Positions 42,925-52,979 are shown, numbered from the stretch's first letter. The stretch: DNA of 64,000 bases from Streptomyces ortus (GCF_026341275.1 NZ_JAIFZO010000002.1:7904118-7968117); one strand, 5' to 3'. A program made the numbers and translations. The notes: generated from the sequence alone by a model not told the origin.

Positions 42925-44499
42925 ATGCCCGCTCACCTCATCACCCGCCGCCCCGGAGCGGACCGCCGTTCGTCCAGAGGGGCGGGCCGCCTGCGGGCCG
43001 CAGCCCTCGGAACCGCCTTCGTCGCCGTGCTCACTCCCGTGCTGAGCGCCTGCGGCGGGGACTCCGCCGCCTCGAGCGGCGGCTCCACACTGAAGTGGAC
43101 CTCCTCGTACTTCCCGACCCACTGGGACCCGGTCGTCGGGGGCAGCGGCGCGCAGTTCCGCGAACTCGCCCTCGCCTACGCCTCGTTGACGCGCACGGAC
43201 GAGAGCGGCAAGGCCGTTCCCGACCTCGCCAAAAGCTGGGAGTACAACGACAAGGGTGACGAGATCACCTTCCACCTCCGCTCCGGCCTGAAGTTCAGCG
43301 ACGGCGAGCCCGTCGACGGCGCCGCGGTCAAGGCGGCCGTCGAACGGGCGCAGAAGCAGAAGAACTCGGCGCTCTTCGGTGACCTGACCTCCATCGAGTC
43401 GGTGGAGGCCGACGGCCTCGACGCGGTCCTGCACCTCAGCCAGGTCGACTACCAGATCCCCCAGCTGCTCGGTCAGCGGGTGCTGCAGATCGCCAGCCCC
43501 AAGGCGGCGAAGAACCCCGGGAAGCTGGACCAGAACCCGGTCGGCGCGGGCCCGTTCGTCGTCACCCAGGTGATCCCGGGCACCAAGGCGCTCCTGAAGA
43601 AGAACCCGGACTACTGGGACGCGAAGAACATCCACATCGACAACGTCGAGCTGACCTCGGCCCCCGACGCCTCCACCGTCGTCTCCGGACTGCGGACCGG
43701 TGTCTACAACTTCGCCGACCTGGACCCGAGCCAGGCGTCCGCCGCCAAGAAGGCCGGCCTGGACGTCTTCGTACAGCCCGGCTTCAACGCCTCCAACCTC
43801 AGCCTCAACGTCAACAAGGCGCCGTTCGACAACGACAAGGTCGTCGACGCCGTACGCCACGCGGTCAACCGTGAGGAGTTCGTCGACAAGCTGACCTTCG
43901 GCTACGGCGAGGTGACCGACCAGCCGTTCCCGAAGGGGTACGAGGCCTACGACCCCGAGTCGGAGGACGCCTACCCCTACGACCCGGCGAAGTCGAAGAA
44001 GCTCCTCGCGGAGGCGGGCTACAAGTCCGGTGACATCAAGCTGAACCTGGTCGTCCCGGCGGAGGACCCGCAGGCGGAGATCGTCCAGTCGCAGCTGGCG
44101 AAGGTGGGCATCAAGGTCACCATCAAGATCGACAAGAACTGGGCCACCCCGTTCTTCGCGAAGGACCTGACGTTCTCGCTGTACGGCACCACCGGCCGGG
44201 ACTCCGCGGCGCAGACCCTCACCGCCCACTTCGGCCCCGACGGCCCGCTGAACCTCAGCACACCCTACGAGCCGGACGGCTTCGAGGCCGCCATCGCCAA
44301 GGTGCGCGAGACCCCCCTCGACGCACCCGACTACACGCGGGTGCTCCGGGCGGCGACCCGGGCCGGCCTGGAGAGCAAGGCACTTGTCTTCACCTACTCC
44401 CAGCCGAACCTCATCGCCAAGAGCAGGTCGATCTCCGACCTGCCGAAGAACCCGGCGCACATCGACTGGACCGGTGTGACCATCTCCGGTGACAACTGA
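42925..44499 (+). CDS. Dpp/Opp-type ABC substrate-binding lipoprotein
   Basis: 524 residues from ATG 42925. A signal peptide ends in the lipobox LSAC, followed by a glycine/serine linker and an SBP_bac_5 domain (LTRTDESGKAVPDLAKSWEY, FHLRSGLKFSDGEPVDGAAV, NPVGAGPFVVTQ). These bind peptides or related amphiphiles; glutathione and other sulfur peptides are known ligands of relatives. It heads five ABC genes of one operon behind the leader peptide. Confidence 0.86.
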   Translation: MPAHLITRRPGADRRSSRGAGRLRAAALGTAFVAVLTPVLSACGGDSAASSGGSTLKWTSSYFPTHWDPVVGGSGAQFRELALAYASLTRTDESGKAVPDLAKSWEYNDKGDEITFHLRSGLKFSDGEPVDGAAVKAAVERAQKQKNSALFGDLTSIESVEADGLDAVLHLSQVDYQIPQLLGQRVLQIASPKAAKNPGKLDQNPVGAGPFVVTQVIPGTKALLKKNPDYWDAKNIHIDNVELTSAPDASTVVSGLRTGVYNFADLDPSQASAAKKAGLDVFVQPGFNASNLSLNVNKAPFDNDKVVDAVRHAVNREEFVDKLTFGYGEVTDQPFPKGYEAYDPESEDAYPYDPAKSKKLLAEAGYKSGDIKLNLVVPAEDPQAEIVQSQLAKVGIKVTIKIDKNWATPFFAKDLTFSLYGTTGRDSAAQTLTAHFGPDGPLNLSTPYEPDGFEAAIAKVRETPLDAPDYTRVLRAATRAGLESKALVFTYSQPNLIAKSRSISDLPKNPAHIDWTGVTISGDN

Positions 44500-44562
44500 C
44501 CGCCGTCGGGCGCCTGTTCACCACCGGTCCAGCACACAGTCCATCACAGAGAGGGGCAACCC

Positions 44563-45591
44563 ATGAGCACGACCGCGGAAGAGGCCCCGCCGGCCCGCCG
44601 TCGCGGGGTAGTCGGGAGCAGGGTGCGGCACACGCTCGGCCGCCTCCTGGTCACCCTGGCCCGGTCGGTCGCGATCTTCGTGCCCGTCTTCCTGGTCGCG
44701 ACCTTCGTGACGTTCGCGCTGCGGTCGATGAGCGGACTCAGCCCGGCGCGGATCCAGTTGGGCGAGGAGGCGACCCCCGAGGCCGTCGCCCGGGTCGAGG
44801 CCCAGTGGGGTCTCGACCGGCCCTTCCTGGTCCAGTACTGGGACTGGTTCACCGGCGTCCTGCACGGACAGCTCGGCAGCAGCTGGACCAACGGCGCCGA
44901 CATCTCCACGCTCATCGGGCTCGGCCTCGGAGTGAGTCTGTCCGTCGCCACGTTCGCGCTGATCCTCGGCGTCGTCCTCGGCTTCACCCTCGGCACCCTC
45001 GCGGCGCTCAAGCGCACCACCTGGATCGACCGGGCCATCACCGGCTTCGTCACCCTGATCTCGGTGATGCCCGCGTTCGTCGTCGGCATCGTGCTGGTCG
45101 CGGTCTTCGCCGTGGGGCTGGAACTGTTCCCCTCCGCCGGATACATCCCGGCGGAGCAGGGTTTCGGTCCGTGGCTCGCGCACATCACGCTCCCGGCGCT
45201 CGCGCTCAGCTTCGACGTGGTCGCGGACGTGGCCCGCCAGCTCCGCGGCAGTCTGGTCGCCGCCTTCCGCGAGAACTACGTGACGGGCGCGGTCGTACGG
45301 GGTCTGAGTCCCCGTCGGATCTTCCTCGGCCATGTGCTCCGCAACGGCATCGGACCGGCCCTGGCCACCCTCGGCCTCAAGTTCCCCGCCCTGGTCGGCG
45401 CCTCCGTCGTCACCGAGTGGATCTTCGGTCTGCAGGGCTTCGGCAGGTTCGCCAACGACTCCGCGCAGGCCGGTGACGTACCGGCCGTACAGGGCGTCCT
45501 CGTCGTGTCGATCGTCCTGGTCGTCCTCTTCAACCTGATCGTCAACCTGGTGCTGGCACGTGTCACACCGGCATCCCAGCGGGGGGTATGA
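44563..45591 (+). CDS. ABC transporter permease (DppB-like)
   Basis: 342 residues from ATG 44563, six helices. The N-terminal segment after the first helix (LGEEATPEAVARVEAQWGLD) and the coupling loop ENYVTGAVVRGLSPRRI are typical of DppB/OppB permeases. Its stop overlaps the next start as ATGA (45588-45591). Confidence 0.9.
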   Translation: MSTTAEEAPPARRRGVVGSRVRHTLGRLLVTLARSVAIFVPVFLVATFVTFALRSMSGLSPARIQLGEEATPEAVARVEAQWGLDRPFLVQYWDWFTGVLHGQLGSSWTNGADISTLIGLGLGVSLSVATFALILGVVLGFTLGTLAALKRTTWIDRAITGFVTLISVMPAFVVGIVLVAVFAVGLELFPSAGYIPAEQGFGPWLAHITLPALALSFDVVADVARQLRGSLVAAFRENYVTGAVVRGLSPRRIFLGHVLRNGIGPALATLGLKFPALVGASVVTEWIFGLQGFGRFANDSAQAGDVPAVQGVLVVSIVLVVLFNLIVNLVLARVTPASQRGV

Positions 45592-46481
45592 CCATGGTGC
45601 GCCGCGTCCTCACCCTGACCTCCGGCCGGATCGCCGTGGTCATCCTCACCCTGATCGCGCTGCTGGCGGTCCTCGGCCCGCTGCTCGCCCCGCAGAACCC
45701 CCTGGCCACCAGCGACAACACCCTTGCCGCGGCCTCCGGATCCCACTGGCTGGGCACCGACCACCTCGGCCGGGACACCTTCAGCCGGCTCCTGGACGGC
45801 TCGCGGGTCAGCGTGCTCGGCTCCCTCGAAGTCGCCGTGACGGCTCTGGTGGTCGGCGCGATCCCCGGCATCCTGTCCGTCTACCTCGGCCGGACCTTCG
45901 AATGGCTCACCCTGCGCCTGGCCGACACGCTGGTCGCCCTGCCGTTCCTGCTGTTCGCGGTCGCCGTCATCGCGCTGCTGGGCAACGGCATCACCCAGGC
46001 CATGCTCGTCACCGGCGCTCTCGTCTCCCCGCTCTTCTACCGGGTGGCCCGCGCCGCCACCCTGGCGGTCGCCCGCTCGCCGTACGTGGAGGCCGCGCTC
46101 GTCGCGGGTGCCTCGACCGGCTGGATCGTCCGCCGGCACGTCTGGGTCAAGGTGCTCCCGCCGATCGCCGTCGCATTCGCCCAGACCATCGGCGTCGGCT
46201 TCGTCATCGTCTCCAGCCTCACCTTCCTGGGCATCGGCGTCCAGCCTCCCGCACCCACCTGGGGCGGGCTGCTCGCCTCCGACCTCGGCTACCTCAGCTA
46301 CCAGCCGTGGGCGCCCCTCGCCCCTGCGGCGCTGATCATGATCACCGTCTGGGCGAGCAATCTGCTGGCGGACGCGATCCGCGACGTCTCCGGCGAAGCG
46401 GGCCGGGCGTTCCTCAACACCCGCAAGGCCCGCGCCAACCGCCTCGGCAAGCCCGATCCCGTATCCACCGGAGGTGCGTGA
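45588..46481 (+). CDS. ABC transporter permease (DppC-like)
   Basis: 297 residues. After the first helix it has LAAASGSHWLGTDHLGRD, the typical DppC motif, then SRLLDGSRVSVLG and the coupling loop SPYVEAALVAGASTGWI. It partners the preceding permease in the importer. Stop and next start overlap (TGATG at 46479-46483). Confidence 0.9.
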   Translation: MTMVRRVLTLTSGRIAVVILTLIALLAVLGPLLAPQNPLATSDNTLAAASGSHWLGTDHLGRDTFSRLLDGSRVSVLGSLEVAVTALVVGAIPGILSVYLGRTFEWLTLRLADTLVALPFLLFAVAVIALLGNGITQAMLVTGALVSPLFYRVARAATLAVARSPYVEAALVAGASTGWIVRRHVWVKVLPPIAVAFAQTIGVGFVIVSSLTFLGIGVQPPAPTWGGLLASDLGYLSYQPWAPLAPAALIMITVWASNLLADAIRDVSGEAGRAFLNTRKARANRLGKPDPVSTGGA

Positions 46482-47434
46482 TGACCACGCTGTCCGAGAA
46501 GGCCACCCCCGGCACGCTCCCGCGCGCCGCCGAGCCCCGTACGCCGACTGAACCCCGTACAGCGGCCGAGATCGTCGCGACGGCCGCGACGCCTGCTACG
46601 GCCGCGACCTCCGCGACGGCCGCACCCGTGCTCGCCGTGCGCGGTGTGCGCGTCAGCGACCGGGTCACCGACCGCGAGATCGTCCACGGCGTGAGCTTCG
46701 AACTCACCCCGGGGAGGACGGTCGGCATCGTCGGCGAGTCGGGCAGCGGCAAGACCCTCGCCTGCCGCGCCACCCTGGGCATCCTGCCCCCGCACTTCGA
46801 GGTCTCCGCGGGCTCGATCGAGATCGCCGGCACCGACATCGCGACCCTGACCCCGCAGCAGTGGACGGCCCTGCGCGGCGCCACGATCAGCGCGGTCTTC
46901 CAGGACCCGGCGTCCTATCTCAACCCCTCGATCCGGGTGGGCGCGCAGATCGCCGAGGTCGTCCGGGTCAAGAAGGGCCTCAAGCGGCGCGAAGCACGCC
47001 ACCGTGCCGTCGAGTTGCTGCGGGCGGTCCAGTTGCGCGATCCGGAGCTGGTGTACGGCCAGTACACCCACGAACTGTCCGGCGGCATGCTCCAGCGCGT
47101 CCTGATCGCCGCGGCGATCGCCGCCGACCCGCAGATCCTCATCGCCGACGAGGCGACGACCGCCCTCGACGTCACGGTCCAGGCCGAGATCCTCGACCTC
47201 CTCGCCGAACTGCGCGAACGGGCCGGTCTCGCCCTGGTGGTCGTCTCCCACGACCTGGCCGTCGTGGCCCAGTTGTGCGACGAGGTCCTCGTCATGCGCG
47301 AGGGCGAGGTGGTGGAACACGGCACGACGAGCGAAGTGCTCCACCATCCGCGCCACGCGTACACCCGACTGCTCATCGCCGAGCACGACCAGTACGGCCT
47401 GGAGAAGTTCCGCACCCCGCAGGAGACAGCATGA
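46481..47434 (+). CDS. ABC transporter ATPase (DppD-like)
   Basis: 317 residues from ATG 46481. An alanine/threonine-rich N-terminal extension of about 45 residues is unusual. Walker A is GESGSGKT, the signature LSGGMLQRV and Walker B ILIADEATTALD. The end carries the oligopeptide-transporter type HPRHAYTRLL. It overlaps the second ATPase start (ATGA, 47431-47434). Confidence 0.9.
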   Translation: MTTLSEKATPGTLPRAAEPRTPTEPRTAAEIVATAATPATAATSATAAPVLAVRGVRVSDRVTDREIVHGVSFELTPGRTVGIVGESGSGKTLACRATLGILPPHFEVSAGSIEIAGTDIATLTPQQWTALRGATISAVFQDPASYLNPSIRVGAQIAEVVRVKKGLKRREARHRAVELLRAVQLRDPELVYGQYTHELSGGMLQRVLIAAAIAADPQILIADEATTALDVTVQAEILDLLAELRERAGLALVVVSHDLAVVAQLCDEVLVMREGEVVEHGTTSEVLHHPRHAYTRLLIAEHDQYGLEKFRTPQETA

Positions 47435-48306
47435 GCACCACCGGGCATGCGCGGGGCCGGCGGCCCGCCGACACGGCGGCGGACGGGCGGGCCGTCCTGG
47501 AGGTCACCGGCCTGAACGTGCACTACGGGCCCCGCCGGCAGCGCCGCCGCGCCCTGCACGACGTCTCGCTGAGCGTCGCACCCGGGGAGACCGTCGGCAT
47601 CATCGGCGAGACGGGATCGGGCAAGTCCACCTTCGCCCGCACCGTCCTGGGCCTGGTACGCGCCTCCTCCGGACGGATCGTCATCGGCGGCGAGGACGTC
47701 GGGGCGTACGGCGGCCGTCAGTGGCGCGGGCTGCGCCGCCGCGGCGTCGTCCAGTACGTCTTCCAGGATCCGCTGCGCAGCCTCGACCCCGACCTCACCA
47801 TCGAGGACTCCCTGATCGAGCCGCTGCTCATCCAGGGCGTCGCCCGGCAGGAGGCGGCCGACCGGGCCCGTACGTTCCTCGCCCGCGTCCAGCTCTCCGA
47901 GGACCTGCTCGGCCGGCTGCCGGGGGAGCTGTCCGGCGGTCAGCGCCAGCGGGTCGCGGTGGCCCGGGCGCTGGTCACCGAGCCCGAGCTGGTCATCCTC
48001 GACGAGCCGGTCAGCGCCCTCGACTCCGCGAACCGCGTCCAGATCCTGCGGATCCTCAAGGACCTGCGCGCGGCGGGCACGGCCCTCGTCTTCATCTCGC
48101 ACGACCTGGGGTCCGTCGCCGGGATCGCCGACCGTATCGCCGTGCTTTACCAGGGCGAACTCGTCGAGGTGGGTGCGGCCCGCGAGGTCGTCACCGACCC
48201 CCGGCACGTCTACACCCGGCTGCTCGTCGGCTCCGCACCCACCCTGCGCGGCGCCTCGGCCGACCGGGCCGAACGCGACCGCCTCCGCGCGCTGCTGCAC
48301 GCCTGA
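47431..48306 (+). CDS. ABC transporter ATPase (DppF-like)
   Basis: 291 residues. Walker A GETGSGKST, signature LSGGQRQRV, Walker B LVILDEPVSALD and the H-loop FISHDLG are intact, and the C-terminal DPRHVYTRLLV matches oligopeptide-transporter ATPases. It is the last transporter gene; a monooxygenase gene follows after 66 bases. Confidence 0.9.
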   Translation: MSTTGHARGRRPADTAADGRAVLEVTGLNVHYGPRRQRRRALHDVSLSVAPGETVGIIGETGSGKSTFARTVLGLVRASSGRIVIGGEDVGAYGGRQWRGLRRRGVVQYVFQDPLRSLDPDLTIEDSLIEPLLIQGVARQEAADRARTFLARVQLSEDLLGRLPGELSGGQRQRVAVARALVTEPELVILDEPVSALDSANRVQILRILKDLRAAGTALVFISHDLGSVAGIADRIAVLYQGELVEVGAAREVVTDPRHVYTRLLVGSAPTLRGASADRAERDRLRALLHA

Positions 48307-48372
48307 GCGCATCACCAGTACCTCAGCGACGCGTCATCAGCGCACTCCAGCGTTTCACCGAGAGGAACCCCC

Positions 48373-49713
48373 ATGCCCCGTATCATCCACCTCGCCCTGC
48401 ACCCCTACGGCGTCGGCGGCCCCGGCCAGCACGGTCTCTGGAAGGACCCGAGCGTCGCGAAGAACGCCAGCATCGACATCAACTACTACATCAAGCAGGC
48501 CCAGGCGGCCGAACACGCCCTCTTCGACGCCCTGTTCATCGTCGACAGCCAGTTCATCAACGCGACCTACCCGGCGCACTACCTCAACCGCCTGGAACCA
48601 CTGACCCTGTTGTCCGCGGTGGCCACCCACACCCGGCACATCGGCCTGGTGGGCACAGCGAGTTCGACCTACAACTCACCCTTCAACCTCGCCCGCCGGT
48701 TCGCCTCGCTCGACCACATCAGCGGCGGCCGGGCCGGCTGGAACGTGGTGACCAGCTTCGACACCGGCACATCCCGCAACTACGGGCTCGACGAACACCT
48801 CGACTACGCCACCCGCTACGGCCGGGCCCTGGAGTTCGTCCAGGTCGCCCGCGGTCTGTGGGACTCGTACGAGGACGACGCGTTCCCCGCGGACGTCGAG
48901 CGGGGCGTCTTCCTCGACCCCGCCAAACTGCACGAACTGGGCCACGAGGGCGAGCACTTCAAGGTGGCCGGACCGCTCAACCTCTCCCGCTCGCCGCAGG
49001 GCCAGCCGGTCATCTTCCAGGCCGGCGTCTCGGAGGAGGGCCGTGACCTCGCCGCACGGGTCGCCGAGGGCATCTACGCGCCGGGCGGTTCACTGCGGCA
49101 GGCGCAGGAGTACTACGCCGACATCAAGAAGCGCACCGCCTCGTACGGCCGCGACCCCGAGCACATCAAGATCTTCATCCACGGCGGTCCGGTCGTCGGC
49201 GCCACCGACGAGGCCGCCAGGCGCCGCGAGCGGGAGATCTTCGAGGAGGACAACGACTTCCAGGGCAACCTCGCGCTCCTCGGCCGCTCCTTCGGCGCGT
49301 ACGACTTCAGCGCCCACGACCTGGACGCGCCGTTCCCGGACGTGGCGCATCTCGCGGAGAAGGGCGGCCGGACCGGAGCGTCCAAGCTGATCGAGCGGGC
49401 GAAGGCGGAGAACCTGACATTGCGTCAAGTCGCCGAGTCGGTGCGTGAGTTCCGCAGCTCGCCGTTCGTCGGGGCGCCGGGGACCGTCGCCGACACCATC
49501 GAGGAGTGGTTCGACGCGGGCACCTTCGACGGCATCAACCTCGCCTTCCGTAACAACGCCGACCTGGAACTCTTCGTCGACGGTGTCGTCCCGATCCTGC
49601 AGAAGCGAGGTCTGTTCCGCACCGAGTACGCGGCCGACACCCTGCGCGGCAACCTCGGCCTGCCGGTCCCCGCCAACCGCCACACCCGCGAGCCCGGCCT
49701 CGCGGACCACTGA
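48373..49713 (+). CDS. FMN-dependent LLM monooxygenase, NtaA/SnaA/DszA family
   Basis: 446 residues from ATG 48373. Family blocks are EHALFDALFIVDSQF, TRHIGLVGTASSTYNSPFNL, ARRFASLDHISGGRAGWNVV and PVIFQAGVSEEGRDLAA. Enzymes of this class use reduced FMN supplied by a separate reductase to oxidise sulfur or amine compounds (for example dimethylsulfide, dibenzothiophene sulfone, nitrilotriacetate). With the importer and the SsuE-like gene it most likely attacks an imported organosulfur compound. Confidence 0.88.
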   Translation: MPRIIHLALHPYGVGGPGQHGLWKDPSVAKNASIDINYYIKQAQAAEHALFDALFIVDSQFINATYPAHYLNRLEPLTLLSAVATHTRHIGLVGTASSTYNSPFNLARRFASLDHISGGRAGWNVVTSFDTGTSRNYGLDEHLDYATRYGRALEFVQVARGLWDSYEDDAFPADVERGVFLDPAKLHELGHEGEHFKVAGPLNLSRSPQGQPVIFQAGVSEEGRDLAARVAEGIYAPGGSLRQAQEYYADIKKRTASYGRDPEHIKIFIHGGPVVGATDEAARRREREIFEEDNDFQGNLALLGRSFGAYDFSAHDLDAPFPDVAHLAEKGGRTGASKLIERAKAENLTLRQVAESVREFRSSPFVGAPGTVADTIEEWFDAGTFDGINLAFRNNADLELFVDGVVPILQKRGLFRTEYAADTLRGNLGLPVPANRHTREPGLADH

Positions 49714-49722
49714 GGGCGACAC

Positions 49723-50787
49723 ATGAGCGAACTGCCGCTGACGGCCGGGCACGACGTCACACCGCGCTTCAGACTCGGCTTCCTCACCCACGTCCAGGGC
49801 CGGACCACCGACCTGGCCCAGACCTACCGCAACGCGGCCGAACTCTTCGTCGTCGCCGACGAACTCGGCTTCGACGTCGGCCGGGTCGCCCAGCACCACG
49901 ACCCAGACAGCGGCGGCGGCCTCTCCTCACCCTGGACGTTCCTCGCCCACGCCGCGGCGCACACCACCCGCATCCGCCTCGGTACGGCCATCACGGTGCT
50001 GCCGCTGGAGGACCCGGTCCGCCTCGCCGAGGACGTCGCCGTCGTCGACACGCTCAGCGGTGGCCGCGTCGAGGTCGGCGTCGGCAGCGGCTACAGCGAG
50101 CTGGAGTACGCCGCGTTCGGCCGGGACCCCACCCGCAAACGCGAGTTGACCACCGAGCACCTGGACGTGCTGCGCGCAGCCCTGGCCGGCGGTGAGGTGC
50201 GCACGCCCGGCTTCCGCGTCCAGCCCGCGCCCGGGGACTTCTCCGACCGGATCCGGCAGGGCGTCTTCAGCGGGCCGGGCGCGCGGCACGCCGCCGCCGG
50301 CGGTTCGAACCTGCTGCTCAACCGGGCGGCGTACGGGTTCGACGCGCCCACCGACGAGATACAGCGGCCCTGGGCCGACGCGTACCTGGCGGCGTGGGAC
50401 CGGCCGCGGCGCCCGCGTATCGGACTGTCCCGGTTCGTGTTCCCGGCGAAGGACCGGCGCACGGCGCTTCGGCACATCGGGGACGACGTGCACCGGGCGG
50501 CCCTGCGCATGGCAGAGAGCGGGGCCTTCCCCAAGGGCCTCGCTCAGGAGGAGGCGCTGCGCCGCTTCCACTGCTTCCACGGCGCCCCCGAGGAGATCGT
50601 CGCGGAGCTGCGGCGGGAGCGGGCGCTGCCCCTCGCGACCGACCTCATCACCCAGTTCAACCCCGCGGTCCTCGACCACGACACCGCCGTCCGCGCCCTC
50701 GAACTCATCGCGACCGAGGTGGCGCCCGCCCTGGGCTGGCAGCCCGCGACCGAGCCCGCACCCGCACCCGCACCCGCAGGAGTCTGA
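49723..50787 (+). CDS. Second LLM-class flavin oxidoreductase
   Basis: 354 residues of the luciferase-like TIM-barrel fold: FRLGFLTHVQGRTTD, DVGRVAQHHDPDSGG, THRIRLGTAI-like TTRIRLGTAITVLPLEDP and SGGRVEVGVGSGY. It starts 9 bases after the NtaA-like gene. The C-terminus is a Pro-Ala repeat (PAPAPAP) from CCCGCA repeats. It may share reduced flavin with its neighbour and handle a second step or substrate. Confidence 0.86.
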   Translation: MSELPLTAGHDVTPRFRLGFLTHVQGRTTDLAQTYRNAAELFVVADELGFDVGRVAQHHDPDSGGGLSSPWTFLAHAAAHTTRIRLGTAITVLPLEDPVRLAEDVAVVDTLSGGRVEVGVGSGYSELEYAAFGRDPTRKRELTTEHLDVLRAALAGGEVRTPGFRVQPAPGDFSDRIRQGVFSGPGARHAAAGGSNLLLNRAAYGFDAPTDEIQRPWADAYLAAWDRPRRPRIGLSRFVFPAKDRRTALRHIGDDVHRAALRMAESGAFPKGLAQEEALRRFHCFHGAPEEIVAELRRERALPLATDLITQFNPAVLDHDTAVRALELIATEVAPALGWQPATEPAPAPAPAGV

Positions 50788-50788
50788 C

Positions 50789-51568
50789 ATGACCGGATAC
50801 ACCGACCACCACGCCCCCGAGGGCCTGCGCACCCGCGGCACCGTCATCGTGGTACCCGGCAGGGGAGAGACCCGCGAGACCTACACCCGGCTGGGCAGGC
50901 GGCTCGCCGCCGACGCCTACCGCGTCCGGGTCGTCGATGCCCCGGTCATCGACGCCGACGTTCCGGACGGCCAACTGGCCGCCCTCGGAGCCCGGTTGAC
51001 CGCCGCCGCCGAGGGCACCGCTGACGGCACCGCCGACGGGATCGTCCGCCCGCTCGTGCTCCTGGGCGCGGACACCGGGGCCCTCGCCGTGGCCGCGCTC
51101 GTCGGCGCGGCCGACACCCCGGCCGGCCCGCGCCCGGACGCCCTCGTACTCGCCGGGCTCCCGGGCCCGACCGTCGGCGCCGCCACCGCCGGCACCTGGG
51201 ACGACGAACTCGACGTACGCACATCCTGCCCGGCCCACCGTGGCCGGCTCACGGACGACACCCACGTACGCCGGGGCGCACTCGGCGAGCCCGTGCCGGA
51301 GGCGCTGCTCGCCGCGGCCCACGGCAACGAGGCCGACGTACCGGCGCTGATCCTCGTCGGCGACGCCGACCCCCTCGCGGACCACGACGCGCTCGTCCGC
51401 ACGGCCAAGTCCCTGCCCCGCGCCCGCCTGTCGACCGTCCGCGGCGCTCACCACGACGTGCTGAACGATCTGCAGCACCGCTCGGTGGCGGCCGAGATCG
51501 TCACCTTCCTGGAGGCCCTGCGCAACGAACTGGTCCCCCTGATCACCGTGGAGACCAGCGACTGGTGA
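50789..51568 (+). CDS. Alpha/beta hydrolase
   Basis: 259 residues from ATG 50789, which follows the preceding stop by one base. The core has TVIVVPGRGETRETYTRLG, a nucleophile position in LVLLGADTGALAVAAL where Asp-Thr replaces the usual Ser, and ALILVGDADPLAD with a late GAHHD histidine. The missing serine makes it an atypical hydrolase or lyase. The operon context suggests it acts on a product of the monooxygenases. Confidence 0.75.
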   Translation: MTGYTDHHAPEGLRTRGTVIVVPGRGETRETYTRLGRRLAADAYRVRVVDAPVIDADVPDGQLAALGARLTAAAEGTADGTADGIVRPLVLLGADTGALAVAALVGAADTPAGPRPDALVLAGLPGPTVGAATAGTWDDELDVRTSCPAHRGRLTDDTHVRRGALGEPVPEALLAAAHGNEADVPALILVGDADPLADHDALVRTAKSLPRARLSTVRGAHHDVLNDLQHRSVAAEIVTFLEALRNELVPLITVETSDW

Positions 51569-51671
51569 GGGGTCCTGCCTCGCCTGTCATGGACCCCGCC
51601 CCACCCCTCACGGACCCCGGCCCCACCCCTCACGCGCCCCGTCCGCACCCCGCATCCTGAAAGGTCCCCTC

Positions 51672-52229
51672 ATGGCCGCGATTCTGTCCGTCTCCGGAAG
51701 CCCTTCGGCCACCTCCCGCACCACGCGACTCCTGCGCCACCTGGACGACCGGCTGCGGGACCACGGGCACGACGTCGTCTCCCTGGAGGCGCGCACGCTG
51801 CCCGCCGAGGCGCTGCTCGGTGCCGACTTCCGGCACCCGGCCGTCGTCGCGGCCACGGCCCTGTTCGAGCGGGTGGACGGAGTGGTGATCGGCACCCCCG
51901 TCTACAAGGCCGCCTACTCGGGGCTGCTGAAGTCCCTGCTGGACCTGCTCCCGCAGTACGCGCTGGCCGGCAAGACGGTCCTGCCGCTCGCCACCGGCGG
52001 CAGCACGGCCCACGTCCTGGCCATCGACTACGCGCTGCGGCCGGTCCTCAGCTCCATGGGGGCCGCGCACATCGTCCAGGGCTGGTTCACGCTCGACAAG
52101 GACATCACGGCGGGGGACGACGGCAGCCTGACCGTCGCGCCGGGTGCGGCGCAGGCGCTGGCCCAGGTCACGGACCAGTTCTCCGTCGCGCTGGGCGGTC
52201 GGACGACGGTACTGGCGCCCGTGGGGTAG
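51672..52229 (+). CDS. ssuE: NAD(P)H-dependent FMN reductase (SsuE-like)
   Basis: 185 residues from ATG 51672. The flavodoxin-like fold begins ILSVSGSPSATSRTTRLL (phosphate loop) and has DGVVIGTPVYKAAYSGLLK and PLATGGSTAHVLAIDYALRP, characteristic of SsuE. It supplies reduced FMN to the two LLM monooxygenases upstream. It closes the operon. Confidence 0.9.
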   Translation: MAAILSVSGSPSATSRTTRLLRHLDDRLRDHGHDVVSLEARTLPAEALLGADFRHPAVVAATALFERVDGVVIGTPVYKAAYSGLLKSLLDLLPQYALAGKTVLPLATGGSTAHVLAIDYALRPVLSSMGAAHIVQGWFTLDKDITAGDDGSLTVAPGAAQALAQVTDQFSVALGGRTTVLAPVG

Positions 52230-52403
52230 ACCGGGTTTGCCCGTCTCGCCCCTGCACATGATCTTTTTACGTTACCTTTGCCAATCGGGAACCTCTCCTG
52301 TGGCGGCGGCCGTTCAACTGACGGACCGCGCACAGGAATCAACCCGGGCGCGGGAATCGACCGCGTACAGGCAACAGCAGAAGCCGAGGTGGCAGTAGTG
52401 GCG

Positions 52404-52979
52404 ATGTTCGACCGGCTCAAAGAGCAGGCGAAGAACCTCCAGCAGTCCCGGAGCGGCGGGGGAGGGACGGCTCAGGGGCAGCACGGTGGCCATGCGCCCG
52501 GCTCGTCCTCCGCCGGTTCCCCGAGCTCCTCCGGTGGTTCGAAGGCCCAGCTGCTCGGGCTGTTCAAGTCCCAGCTCGCGTCGGCGAAGGCGGAGCTGAA
52601 GAGCGGTTCGTACCGGGACGCCAGCATGGCGATGTGCGCCCTGGTGGCCGCGGCCGACGGCCGGGTCGACCCGGCGGAGCGGCAGCGCGTGGAGGAGCTG
52701 ATCGCTTCGAACGAGGTGCTGCAGAACTTCCCCGCGGACCAGCTGCGCCAGCGCTTCAACCAGCACGTGGACCGGCTCACGGCCAACTTCGAACAGGGCA
52801 AGGCCGAGGCGCTGCGTGACATCGCCAAGGCGGCCAAGAAGCCGGCGGAGGCTCGCGCGGTCGTCCAGACCGGCATGGTCGTCGCGGGCGCCGACGGGCA
52901 CTTCGAGGCGTCCGAGCAGTACGCGATCCGTGAGGCCTGCACGGCACTCGGGCTCTCGCCCACGGAGTTCGGCGTCTGA
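52404..52979 (+). CDS. TerB-like protein
   Basis: 191 residues from ATG 52404; GTG 52398 is equally possible. A glycine/serine-rich linker (about 17-46) separates a short amphipathic start from a TerB domain with AMCALVAAADGRVDPAERQR and MVVAGADGHFEASEQYAIRE, the two acidic metal-binding-like loops. TerB proteins act in stress and tellurite resistance. No other ter gene but the DUF475 gene at 56021 is near. Confidence 0.87.
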   Translation: MFDRLKEQAKNLQQSRSGGGGTAQGQHGGHAPGSSSAGSPSSSGGSKAQLLGLFKSQLASAKAELKSGSYRDASMAMCALVAAADGRVDPAERQRVEELIASNEVLQNFPADQLRQRFNQHVDRLTANFEQGKAEALRDIAKAAKKPAEARAVVQTGMVVAGADGHFEASEQYAIREACTALGLSPTEFGV

